Shown: piece after piece, positions 23,006-34,685 of the stretch
Position numbering within the stretch: the stretch's first letter is position 1
Layout: each line of letters opens with the position of its first letter
DNA from: Tragulus kanchil
Lineage: Eukaryota; Chordata; Mammalia; Artiodactyla; Tragulidae
Direction: 5' to 3'
NCBI GenBank assembly: GCA_022376925.1
Contig: JAIOJX010000032.1
Location: 102,230,794 to 102,294,793 of the forward strand
DNA: 64,000 nucleotides
Made by a program: the position numbers and the translations under genes
The notes under the pieces: model-generated
Database searches by the model: none
Seen by the model: only the letters and a program-made list of their open reading frames with translations
What the model was told of the DNA's origin: nothing

Positions 23006-23371
23006 CTAGGTGAGCTGTGTGCAGAGCTTTACTGGCCTTGCTCATGGCTGGCGGAGGGGGAGTGGAAAAATTTTGTGGATGCATCATGGTGTATATCATA
23101 TGGTTAGTGCCCAGTAAATATATGCTGAATATCTGTCTTCTTTACTATGTATAAGTGAGCAACTATAGAAAAGGTGTTGAGCTACAGAAAGCACTGAAAT
23201 ACCGTACTTAACTTCTAGAAACTTTAGCCTCTGGGGAGGACAGACAAGTCAATCAATAGGCATGATGGGTATAAAATAAGACATGAGTTTATGATGATGA
23301 GAAAGTGCACCCAGCCAGACAGAGCTGTCAGGGTATCTTCATCAGTAGGTGCTGGCTATTGCCCAGTGAAA

Positions 23372-25550
23372 GGGTGGAAGCAAGTTGGGCCAAATGAAGG
23401 AAGAAAGGATCTTCTCATGAAGAGAGAAGAAGCATGAACTGGGTCGCATCACAGGAAAGAGCCAGGTGTTATTATTTATAGGTCTGTTCAGACTTTCCAT
23501 TTCTTCATGATTCAATCTTGGTAAGTTGTATGTTTCTAGGAAATTATCCACTTTATATAAATTATCCAATTTGCTAGTATGTAATTGTTCACAGTACTCT
23601 TCTAATCCTTTTTATTTCTGTAAAATCAGTAGCAATAACTCCTTTTTTGCTTTGTCAGTTGACCCAAAGTTTTGTCAATTTTGTTTCATATTTTTCAAAG
23701 AACCAACTTTTAGTTTCATTGATTTTTATTTACTGCTTTTTCTATTCTCTATTTTATCTTTGTTGAAATCAATATTTACTCTATTTTCTTAGCTCTGAAT
23801 TTAGTTGTTTCTTTTTTTTTTTCCTAGTTCTTCAAGATGTAAAATTTAGGCTGTTGTTTTAAGGTCTATGTTTGCCTTTAATATAAGCTATTACAGCTAT
23901 AAATTTCCCTGAACCCAGGTTTTGCTGCAGCTCATATTTTAATACCTTGTGTGTTTATTTTCATTTGTCTCAAGCTATTTTCTAATTTCTCCTGTGATTT
24001 ATTCTATGGTAATATAAGAATGTTTTTAGTTTCTACATATTTGTAGATTTTTTAGTTTTTCTTCTGTTGATTTCTAGTTTTATTTCATTGTGATCAGAAG
24101 TTATTTCAGTCCTTTAAATTTATTGAAATCTTGTCATGTGGCCTAACATATGGTACATCCTGGAGAATATTCTACACGCATTTAGGAAAAATAGGTATCT
24201 TGCAGTTCCTAAGTGGAATGCTATGTATATGTTGGTTAGGGCCACTTAGTTAATAGTATGATTCAAGTCCTCTACTTCCTTACTGATCTTCTATGTCATT
24301 GTTTCATTCACTAGTGAAAATAGCCTGTGGAAGCTTCCTATAATTATAGAGGTGTCTCTTTATCCCTTCAATCCTGTCAATGTTTGATTCATATTTGGGA
24401 ATTACAATGTTTAATACATAGATGTAAATAATTATTATAACTTTGGTGAATTTATCTTTTTGGGTGGAAGTAAGTTGGGCCAAATGAAGGAAGAAAGGAT
24501 CTTCTCATGAAGAGAGAAGAAGCATGAACTGGGTCGCATCACAGGAAAGAGCCAGGTGTTATTATTTATAGGTCTGTTCAGACTTTCCATTTCTTCATGA
24601 TTCAATCTTGGTAAGTTGTATGTTTCTAGGAAATTATCCACTTTATATAAATTATCCAATTTGCTAGTATGTAATTGTTCACAGTACTCTTCTAATCCTT
24701 TTTATTTCTGTAAAATCAGTAGCAATAACTCCTTTTTTGCTTTGTCAGTTGACCCAAAGTTTTGTCAATTTTGTTTCATATTTTTCAAAGAACCAACTTT
24801 TAGTTTCATTGATTTTTATTTACTGCTTTTTCTATTCTCTATTTTATCTTTGTTGAAATCAATATTTACTCTATTTTCTTAGCTCTGAATTTAGTTGTTT
24901 CTTTTTTTTTTTCCTAGTTCTTCAAGATGTAAAATTTAGGCTGTTGTTTTAAGGTCTATGTTTGCCTTTAATATAAGCTATTACAGCTATAAATTTCCCT
25001 GAACCCAGGTTTTGCTGCAGCTCATATTTTAATACCTTGTGTGTTTATTTTCATTTGTCTCAAGCTATTTTCTAATTTCTCCTGTGATTTATTCTATGGT
25101 AATATAAGAATGTTTTAGTTTCTACATATTTGTAGATTTTTTAGTTTTTCTTCTGTTGATTTCTAGTTTTATTTCATTGTGATCAGAAGTTATTTCAGTC
25201 CTTTAAATTTATTGAAATCTTGTCATGTGGCCTAACATATGGTACATCCTGGAGAATATTCTACACGCATTTAGGAAAAATAGGTATCTTGCAGTTCCTA
25301 AGTGGAATGCTATGTATATGTTGGTTAGGGCCACTTAGTTAATAGTATGATTCAAGTCCTCTACTTCCTTACTGATCTTCTATGTCATTGTTTCATTCAC
25401 TAGTGAAAATAGCCTGTGGAAGCTTCCTATAATTATAGAGGTGTCTCTTTATCCCTTCAATCCTGTCAATGTTTGATTCATATTTGGGAATTACAATGTT
25501 TAATACATAGATGTAAATAATTATTATAACTTTGGTGAATTTATCTTTTT
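23372..25550. repeat. Direct tandem duplication 12 (offset 1090)
   Basis: Bases 23372-24461 recur at 24462-25550 with no gap. The visible differences are one c/t near the start (23381 against 24471) and one T lost from a T run near 25112. Confidence 0.96.
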
Positions 25551-26413
25551 ATCATATGTCCTTTTTAATCTTTTATAACATTTTTTACTTAGTCTGTTTT
25601 GTTTGATATTAGTACAGCCAACTTTTCTTTTTTTGGTTACTATTTTCACAGAATTTTTTTTTTTTCCCACCTTTTCTCTTTCAAACTATACATGTCCTAA
25701 AGTGAGACAGCATATACTCAGGTCTTGTTTTTAATCTATTCTGTCAACCTAAGTCTTTCAAAGAGTTTAATGCATTTACATTAAGGTAATTATTTACAGA
25801 TAAGGTCTTACTATTGCTATTTTATTATCTGTTTTCTATATGCTTATAGTTTTCCTGTCCCTCACTTCTTCCTTTAGTGCTTCCTTTGTTGTGTTCAGTT
25901 TTTTGTTTTTGTTTTTCTTTAGTGACATACTTTGTTTTCTCCTTGTATTGCCTTTTGTGTCTATTCTATAGATATTTTAATAGTGATTATCACAGGGATT
26001 GCATACAATATCCTAAAGTTAAAGAAATATTATAAATTATTGAAAATGGTTTGAGTTTATAAGAATTCTACTCCTTTCCAGTTCCACTCACCCTTCTATT
26101 ATTGATGTCACACATTATGTCATTATATATCGTGAACCTATCAACATATGATTAACAGTGATTATACTTTTGTCTTTTAAATTTTATAATTTTAAATAAA
26201 ATTATGAATCAATATTATAATAATATAGATTTTATATTTGTTCATGTATTTCCTTTATCAAAAAACTTTATTTTTATATTGCTTTGGGATATTGTCTGTT
26301 ATCTTTTCATTCCAATTTGAAGAATCTTTCGCAGTTCTTTTAAAACGTATCTACTAATAATAAACTAAGTCTTTTATTAATCTAGAATGAGTACTTCTCC
26401 ATTTTTGAAGGGC
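23470..26413 (-). mobile_element. L1 LINE, antisense (ORF2 5' half and beyond)
   Basis: Minus-strand L1 of an old type. The minus reading near 23470-23560 gives [20 protein letters not shown], typical of L1 ORF2 between the endonuclease and the RT. Going right on the plus strand moves toward the L1 5' end, with the antisense endonuclease phrases near 24120-24400. Stops are frequent. It includes the internal duplication of 23372-24461, so its apparent length is inflated by about 1.09 kb. Confidence 0.85.
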
Positions 26414-26630
26414 AGTATGGGCTTCCTTAATGGCTCAGACAGTAAAGAATCTGACTGCAATGCAGGAGACCTGGGTTTGATCCTTGGGTCAGGAAGATCC
26501 TCTGGAGAACGGAATGGCTACCCACTCCAGTATTCTTGCCAGGAGAGTCTCATGGACAGAAGAACCTGTTTGGCTACAGTTCATAGAGCTGCAAAGAGTC
26601 AGATGTGACTGAGAGATTAAGCAAGCACAT
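26414..26630 (+). mobile_element. Bov-tA SINE in antisense L1
   Basis: Diverged plus-strand Bov-tA (gggcttccttaatggctcag through gagtcagatgtgactgaga) inserted in the antisense L1, which continues on both sides. Confidence 0.9.
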
Positions 26631-28555
26631 TGCTAGATAAAGGCCTCTCAGTTAACTTTTTTTTTCTCAGCACTTTAAATATATCATTCCTCTTCCTTCA
26701 GCCTACAGGGTTTCTGCTGAAATATCTAATAATCTTATTGAAGATACTCAGTATGTGACAAACCACTTTTACCGTCTTCATGAATCACTCTTTATCTTTC
26801 TACAGTTTGATTATAATGTTCCATGTGTGTTTGAGTCTCTTTGGATTTATCATACTTTCCATTCATTAAGTTTCCTGTATTTATATATGAACATCATTCC
26901 TCAGATTTTGGAGGTTTTGGTCATTATTTTTTCAAATACACTCTCTTCCCCGTTTTCTCTCCCCTTCTTCTTCTGGGACTCTCATTATGCATGTTTTGGC
27001 TTACTTAATGGTCTTCTAGAAGTCTCTTAGGCTCACACTTTTTATTCTTCTGGGACTCTCATTATGCATGTTCTAATATATAATTATTGATTATCACAGG
27101 GATTGCATACAATATCCTAAAGTTAAAGAAATATTATAAATTATTGAAAATGGTTTGAGTTTATAAGAATTCTACTCCTTTCCAGTTCCACTCACCCTTC
27201 TATTATTGATGTCACACATTATGTCATTATATATCGTGAACCTATCAACATATGATTAACAGTGATTATACTTTTGTCTTTTAAATTTTATAATTTTAAA
27301 TAAAATTATGAATCAATATTATAATAATATAGATTTTATATTTGTTCATGTATTTCCTTTATCAAAAAACTTTATTTTTATATTGCTTTGGGATATTGTC
27401 TGTTATCTTTTCATTCCAATTTGAAGAATCTTTAGCAGTTCTTTTAAAACGTATCTACTAATAATAAACTAAGTCTTTTATTAATCTAGAATGAGTACTT
27501 CTCCATTTTTGAAGGGCAGTATGGGCTTCCTTAATGGCTCAGACAGTAAAGAATCTGACTGCAATGCAGGAGACCTGGGTTTGATCCTTGGGTCAGGAAG
27601 ATCCTCTGGAGAACGGAATGGCTACCCACTCCAGTATTCTTGCCAGGAGAGTCTCATGGACAGAAGAACCTGTTTGGCTACAGTTCATAGAGCTGCAAAG
27701 AGTCAGATGTGACTGAGAGATTAAGCAAGCACATTGCTAGATAAAGGCCTCTCAGTTAACTTTTTTTTTCTCAGCACTTTAAATATATCATTCCTCTTCC
27801 TTCAGCCTACAGGGTTTCTGCTGAAATATCTAATAATCTTATTGAAGATACTCAGTATGTGACAAACCACTTTTACCGTCTTCATGAATCACTCTTTATC
27901 TTTCTACAGTTTGATTATAATGTTCCATGTGTGTTTGAGTCTCTTTGGATTTATCATACTTTCCATTCATTAAGTTTCCTGTATTTATATATGAACATCA
28001 TTCCTCAGATTTTGGAGGTTTTGGTCATTATTTTTTCAAATACACTCTCTTCCCCTTTTTCTCTCCCCTTCTTCTTCTGGGACTCTCATTATGCATGTTT
28101 TGGCTTACTTAATGGTCTTCTAGAAGTCTCTTAGGCTCCAATCACTTTTCTCAATTTACTATTCTTTTTTGCTCATGAGACTTGATAATTTCAAATGATC
28201 AGTCTTCACTTCTGCTGACTCGTCTGCCTGGTCGATTCTACTGTCAAACCCCTCTACTGACTTTTTCAAATTCAGTTATTGTGTTTTCTACTTGAGAATT
28301 TTTGTAAAGTCTCTGTCTCTTTGTAGATATGCTCATGTCGTTCATACATTTTTCCTCATTTCTTTCACTTGTCTATCCATATTTTGCTTTAGCTCTCTGA
28401 GCATAATCAAGAGAGTAATTCTGAAGTCTTTGGAATATCTTGACAAAGTCTTTATTTCTTCAGGGTCACTTTCTAGAGATTTATTCTATTCATTTGAGTT
28501 GTCCATGTTTCCTATTTCTTTGTATACTTCTAGTCTTCACTGAAAGTTGAGCATT
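26631..28555 (-). mobile_element. L1 LINE, antisense, 5' part
   Basis: Continuation of the antisense L1 toward its ORF1 and 5' UTR. The run at about 28200-28540 (caaattcagttattgtgttttct, then tttcttcagggtcactttctag) resembles the 5' region of old L1M or HAL1 elements. It is interrupted by duplication 13, which also carries a second Bov-tA copy. Confidence 0.7.
27518..27734 (+). mobile_element. Bov-tA SINE (duplicate copy)
   Basis: Copy of 26414-26630 by duplication 13. Confidence 0.9.
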
Positions 28556-28559
28556 TGTA

Positions 28560-28860
28560 GGGGAGGGATCGAGATGGTGACATAGAAGGTTTCTGAAATT
28601 CCTTCCACAGATGCAGCAAATGTACCTCTACACATGAAGAATTTACACTGCTCCCTCAGAGAAATCCAAACACTAGCTTAGTGACTCCAACAAACCATAC
28701 AACGAAGAAAATACACACATTGAAACAGGTAGAAAAGACTGAAAAATATTCTCACAATATGTCCCTGGCATAGTGCAATACAATCAGTAGGGAACCTCAA
28801 AGTCCTCCCTGAGAATCAAAGTATTCATATATTTATATAGCTTATCCAAAACTGAGATAA
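28560..28860 (+). mobile_element. Possible L1 5' UTR start, sense
   Basis: The opening ggagggatcgagatggtgaca and the later atgaagaatttacactg phrase resemble the start of a mammalian L1 5' UTR in sense orientation, which would put it head to head with the antisense L1 on its left. The match is by eye and weak. Confidence 0.35.
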
Positions 28861-29049
28861 TGTGATCCCCTCCAGGACAGTGTCATTAGCAGAAGAAATC
28901 AGATTAACATCCAAAAATAATTTAAAAAGTAATTTAAAACTTCATTGTAGTCTCTTGAACAATGCCAAGAATTCCATTTACAGCACACAAGAAATCATCA
29001 TAAATAAAATTTGTTCTCCAGTTGGTTCATCTACACACTTTCCCCAAAC

Positions 29050-29082
<33 letters not shown>
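29050..29082. repeat. (CA)n microsatellite
   Basis: About 16 uninterrupted CA units. They lie within a chance 135-codon frame (28862-29269) whose middle is the simple repeat. Confidence 0.97.
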
Positions 29083-29083
<1 letters not shown>

Positions 29084-29824
29084 CAACTATGCCACAATCT
29101 TCCATCACCTCAAAGTTTTCCCAAATCATCTTTGAAAACTCTGCCAGTAACATCTTTACTCTGTGGTTCTCTGCCCCGACCCTTGAATTCTCATCTACCT
29201 CTGAATCACCTTCCAAACCTATTTATTTCTCTCTGGGCCCAGGTCCATCAATCTGAAAGATGGAATTAACTAATGGTCTTCCTATTTCCCACAGCATTTC
29301 AAGATGAAACAGGAGAACACATGTGAAAAGGCCTTGTAAATTGGAAAATGCTATGAAAGTAACCTAGTATATATTAAACTTCATAGTTTTATAATATATA
29401 AAGTTATCCATTCCAAGTTTTCTTAAACATATAAGAAAGAAAAGCACAATAATATCCAAAACTTGAAAGGAATGTATCAGGAAAATATTGTCTATAAACG
29501 TATGAAGACCCCTCTGATATTGCCAGGCTCCTGACTGAAGGCCATGTGGTGATTTATTCAAGCCTGAGAGATCTACCCTAGTGCCTCTGGATAGTGTAAT
29601 CCGGGGAAGAGGCGTGTATTTCCAAACCCCTGCAGGCATTTTCATCAGAGATTTGGCTCACAAACCAAAAGGAAAGTTGTCTTTTCTCTGGTTTCACTGA
29701 ATGACTGAAACAATGAAATTAGGCAATCTACCACAAAAGGAACCTTACAGTGTTCCTTTCTAATAGACATGGCATCTATATTTTTCTAAACATATCCTAA
29801 CTCATCTAAAACCTTTCAGAGTTT
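29083..29824. other. Unclassified non-coding DNA
   Basis: No gene or confident repeat. Minus-strand frame 29364-29645 lacks any recognisable domain. Confidence 0.5.
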
Positions 29825-29975
29825 GGAGGTAACTATGATGATCACTATTTTACTAAAGAAGAAACTAAGGCTCCAAGAGCTGAAATAATTTTCTCAAGGA
29901 CATAGGGCCAGTAAATGGTAGAACAGGAATTTGAACTCGTGTCTACCTGGTTACAAAGAACATGGCCTTGACTTC
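29825..29975 (-). mobile_element. MIR SINE, antisense
   Basis: Clear antisense MIR core: actattttactaaagaagaaac, then cagtaaatggtagaacaggaa and tttgaactcgtgtctacctgg. Confidence 0.85.
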
Positions 29976-30062
29976 TACTTCTTACCTAGGAGGGAGAATG
30001 AGGGTCCCCTTTACACTGCTGTCCTCTGTGCTTCTGACTTAGGAAGTCTCATTATTCTGAGG

Positions 30063-30200
30063 AAGGCATTATAGTACAATGGAAAGAGCCCCAGGTCTGA
30101 GCTTTGTCAGTGACTACAAGTATCTCTAAGATTATAGGCCTGTCATGTAGCCTCTTGGGTCTTCAGCTTCCTTATCTGTAAAATGGATATAGGAATATAT
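30063..30200 (+). mobile_element. MIR SINE, sense
   Basis: Plus-strand MIR: cattatagtacaatggaaag, then cttcagcttccttatctgtaa and aatggatata. It is convergent in type but opposite in strand to the MIR about 90 bases upstream. Confidence 0.85.
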
Positions 30201-30689
30201 TAAACCATATAAGCCTATGGGTAAAAGTTTGTGGTATTAAACTATTGAACATGTTTAGATAAAATGTTTTTAGCATCTGAAAATAGCTATACTACTTTGT
30301 TTATAAATGAAAATAACCTCATTTTTTGCTTGTTTGGTAAACACTAAAAGTTCATATCTTTAAAATGTATGGGATATTTACCTGTTTTGTAAAAAAATAT
30401 AGATATCCTAAACTTCCCTGCTCTGAATCCTAGAGTTTGGGTCCAGTTGCAGCACTCATTAGTTGTTGATTTTGGCAAGTGATTTGTAAACAATCTGAAA
30501 GATGCAAAGTAAACCGAATTGGGTGGCTTATTCCAACACCTGAATCTATGAATACAAAAGGATGGCTATGTATTGTTAGACATTCATTGCATGTCCAATT
30601 ATTATATCGCATCTGTTTACTTTTCTTCATCACTTCTGACAGTGCTGCAGGTAGTCCAAATCACTAAGAATCTCCTACCAGCCTCTTTA
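30201..30689. other. Unclassified non-coding DNA
   Basis: AT-rich, with no gene. Two short frames on opposite strands (30430-30633 and 30479-30667) overlap and look like chance. Confidence 0.5.
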
Positions 30690-31318
30690 TTGCACTCTTG
30701 CCCTCTTCCAAATAGGTTATGACAAGTAGTCTCCAACATGACCCTTAATGATCCTTGTATCCTGATTCTGATGCTTTTGTCTAGTCTCCATTCACACTGA
30801 ATCAGGGCAAGTTTGTATCACTGATATCCTGCGATGGAAGGGACATTGTTTTACATCCATGCTAGCTGATAGATGCATTGCAGCATCTGCCTTGGTGTCC
30901 TAAATCTCTTAGATCCTGGCATGAAGCATTTGCCAAGCAGAAGGATGGTTACTCACATAAAGAAACCAAGGCCTCCCACTGACAGCACCAGCTTGCCAGG
31001 CACAAGTTGAGAGAGTTGGGTGACCAGCCATCCTAGTTGTCTGATGCTCTCCTGGAGTTAGCACAAGAAGTTCTACATCCTTGGAAACCCCTCCATTTCA
31101 TGCAAAGTTGAACAGTTGCCCACTCTCTGAGTGAGTTGCCTTGGAAGTGGATCCTGGAGCTTCTGCTGACATCTGGCTAAACTTCCTGAGCCAGAACTGC
31201 CTAGCCAAGCCATGTTGACACTTGTGACTCTCAAAAACCGTGAGAGATGATAGTGATTCTTATTTTACACCCCTAAGTATTAGGGTAATTTGTTATGCAG
31301 AAATAGGAAACTAGTAAG
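30690..31318 (+). mobile_element. MLT1-like solo LTR (ERVL-MaLR)
   Basis: A decayed MaLR long terminal repeat in plus orientation. Diagnostic pieces are aaaccaaggcctcccactgac, gccttggaagtggatcctgga, ctgagccagaactgcctagcc, and the terminal attagggtaatttgttatgc with aggaaactagta at the end. No internal retroviral sequence is attached. It is ancient mammalian, single copy here. Confidence 0.8.
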
Positions 31319-32775
31319 TCTCATTTCTGGAACAAAGTGAATAACATCACTTAATTCCATCACGTATCATTGTGCATTGCACAAAGGCCAATGGGGTCCT
31401 GTGGTTAAATGCCATCCTATGCTCTGTTTACCAGTTCCTGTGTATAGGGTTTCATCTACCCAGAAAGGGAGCCTTTTCTAATTTGCACAGAATCTACGTA
31501 GACTAATTGGGAGCCCTAATTGGAGGGCTCTGCCCTTCAAGCCTACCCTCACCCATACCTCCTTTCCTCCATTCTCACTGGTCTCCTAGCACATCTTTGC
31601 ACAGGATAAATTAAAGTACCCATTTTAGTTCCCCAAATGGACTCAATAACTGTCAGTTCTTTCCACCTCAAGACCTCAGTACATGGTTTTTCTTCCTCAT
31701 AGAACGTTTCCATTTCCTCGCCACCTTCCAAATGTCCATCTGTGAATTCCCAGTCATCTCTAAGATTTCTGTTTGAACAGTTTTCATTAACTCTTTGATT
31801 TACACTAACATGCTAGCCATCCTCTTCTGTGGCCATTTCTCTCCTTTAAGCACTATCGCAGTTAGTGAGGCACATTTGTGTTTGGTCAGTACTCCCAAAC
31901 CAAAGGAGCCAACAGGCAAGGACAAGGGGTCCTGGCTCTGGCTCCAATGCCACCCTGGTACAGTACAGGCCTGGGCCCTGAAAGGTCTACAATAAGCATC
32001 TTAAGAAATGAATTCAGCAAGTCCTGGTGGAGATTCATAAGAGACTAGAGCTTATGATATTGGTTTTTGGAAATCCCTAACACCAAATTGTGTGTGTGTG
32101 TGCGCACGCATGCGCTCGGTCTATCTTTACATAAATATTGAAGTGTGAAGTGTACACATGTGATACCATTATTATAGAGCTTTTCACACTCTGAAATATC
32201 AATCATTTACATTTTGGATATACTCAGAGGCTTGTGTAAATCTCAAATCAAACAAAATTATGCCCTAAATTGAGGACATGAATTCTGGATCCTTAATCTG
32301 CAAGTGAATGTGAGGATAAAGAAAGTGACAACTGGCGAGGGAATCCTTATTGCAGGTGTGACTCTCACTCTAGATGAAAGATTTCCAAACATGTGGAACA
32401 CAAAGGTAACAGCAGTGAAACTAGAAAATTGAGAACATGGTTGAACAATTTTTTTGAGTATTGAAACCTATTTTTCAAAGAAAGTATTTTTGGTTCTTCA
32501 TAGTTATAAGCTGGCTCCATCACCTTCAAGTCATCTAGCCCTTTGCTTTGATACAGTTTTCTCTGCATCAGAATCTACAAGAGTAAACAAAACTGTAGAT
32601 AACTTATTCCTCATTAAATACTGCCTTTCCAACTAATATAAAATTGATGCTATTTTTAACATTGTACATTTTATAATTCAGATTTCATTTTCAAACTTTT
32701 ATGAATATACTTTCTTGTGCATAGTGCTTGTTCTTATTCAATTTATTAGAATGGTATATGTTTAACATTCATATT
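31319..32775. other. Mostly unclassified DNA, possible L2 at 31550-31800
   Basis: The stretch 31550-31800 (ctttgcacaggataaattaa, then acctcaagacctcagtaca and ttcctcatagaacgtttcc) weakly resembles the 3' part of an L2 element. A short TGTGTG/CGCACGCATGCGC alternating purine-pyrimidine run lies at 32091-32116. No gene is seen. Confidence 0.35.
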
Positions 32776-33249
32776 TTTATAATTTAACTTGATTTTTTAC
32801 TATTCTTATAAATGCATGCTAGGTATTAAATATTCAGTTTCATTTGTTTTAAAATTTTATAGTGTGAAAATTCTTCCAAAATACTGCTAATACCAGCATT
32901 TCATTACATTAAAGTAAAATCCTTAAATATACATAGTTTACAGTGGTTTGGGGGTGGAGACTGAAATTACTAAATCACACAATCTCTTCTACCAGGAGTC
33001 TGTGATTTAGCAAAGATAGAAGATCTGTGAGAAGTCCTCTAGCCTTCAGCAAGTCTTGGAAGGTGTAAGAGTTAAAAAGAGGACATCCCAGAGGGTAGCA
33101 GGAGGGAGTAAAAGCGGGAAGGCAAAAACAAGACCATGAGTGCTAGCATGAGACAAGGAGATACAACGGCAGAGTCTACAGATGTGTGGATGTACTCACA
33201 AGTGTGGTCAGGCAGCTGTCAAAAGACTCCTGTTCCCAACACTGACCAC

Positions 33250-33290
33250 CGTTTTTTGTTTGTTTTGTTTTGTTTTGTTTTGTTTGCTAC
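33250..33290. repeat. (TTTTG)n simple repeat
   Basis: About seven TTTTG-type units. It is copied at 34318-34358. It explains the F/L/C-rich reading of the frames 33136-33387 and 33182-33415. Confidence 0.95.
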
Positions 33291-34317
33291 TATTGGGTTT
33301 TCCTTTAGCTGCTATTGGAAACAATTTTATATTGTGTATGTGCACGTGTGTATGGGAACCATACACATGTGGCTGGAGTCTCGCTGAAGTAGCTGACCCT
33401 CAGGCCTCTGTTTGATCATGATTTGTACATTGTACAGCAGTCCAGACATCCGGAAGGTATATTATAGAAACTGCAAAGACAAATACAGAAAAAAGATCCA
33501 CTTGGCTCATGAGTCCAACTGGATTTCTTAACGGGTATTGCAACCAGGTCCCAATCAAGGAGTCCAGTCTCCAGGCCAGGCGATGAGATGCTGGCACGTG
33601 CTCTGTTGCAGTCCAAATAAACACAAGAGGCTGCATTACATCTTCTTGATGCCTACTCAGTGTTTACTAAATAAGTGCTCTGCCTTACCCACATGTGTAT
33701 GGGTACACACCCCACGCAAGTTCTAAAAAGAACTCAAAAGTGTCAACAAGTTTGTTTTGATCTTGCTGGAGTTGGGTTTGTAAAGAAGGAAAAGGGCAAG
33801 AAAGGAAGCTTTAATTCAGATTTCTTTTAACTTTTTATAATTTTAACTTGATTTTAAAAAACTTTTTTTTCTTTTTTAAATGCATGCTAGGTATTAAATA
33901 TTCAGTTTCATTTGTTTTAAAATTTTATAGTGTGAAAATTCTTCCAAAATACTGCTAATACCAGCATTTCATTACATTAAAGTAAAATCCTTAAATATAC
34001 ATAGTTTACAGTGGTTTGGGGGTGGAGACTGAAATTACTAAATCACACAATCTCTTCTACCAGGAGTCTGTGATTTAGCAAAGATAGAAGATCTGTGAGA
34101 AGTCCTCTAGCCTTCAGCAAGTCTTGGAAGGTGTAAGAGTTAAAAAGAGGACATCCCAGAGGGTAGCAGGAGGGAGTAAAAGCGGGAAGGCAAAAACAAG
34201 ACCATGAGTGCTAGCATGAGACAAGGAGATACAACGGTAGAGTCTACAGATGTGTGGATGTACTCACAAGTGTGGTCAGGCAGCTGTCAAAAGACTCCTG
34301 TTCCCAACACTGACCAC

Positions 34318-34358
34318 CGTTTTTTGTTTGTTTTGTTTTGTTTTGTTTTGTTTGCTAC
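34318..34358. repeat. (TTTTG)n simple repeat (duplicate copy)
   Basis: Counterpart of 33250-33290, with the same unit number by eye. Confidence 0.95.
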
Positions 34359-34685
34359 TATTGGGTTTTCCTTTAGCTGCTATTGGAAACAATTTTATAT
34401 TGTGTATGTGCACGTGTGTATGGGAACCATACACATGTGGCTGGAGTCTCGCTGAAGTAGCTGACCCTCAGGCCTCTGTTTGATCATGATTTGTACATTG
34501 TACAGCAGTCCAGACATCCGGAAGGTATATTATAGAAACTGCAAAGACAAATACAGAAAAAAGATCCACTTGGCTCATGAGTCCAACTGGATTTCTTAAC
34601 GGGTATTGCAACCAGGTCCCAATCAAGGAGTCCAGTCTCCAGGCCAGGCGATGAGATGCTGGCACGTGCTCTGTTGCAGTCCAAA

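Larger units (their letters stand above)
25984..28138. repeat. Direct tandem duplication 13 (offset 1104)
   Basis: Bases 25984-27034 recur at 27088-28138. The 53 bases between contain a small repeat of ttcttctgggactctcat from 26968 onward. A C/A change is visible near 26327 against 27431. Confidence 0.95.

Noticed and set aside
32091..32116. Alternating purine-pyrimidine run as a Z-DNA regulatory site
   Set aside because: It is only about 25 bases of TG/CG/CA with no gene or promoter nearby. It is listed inside the unclassified segment only.
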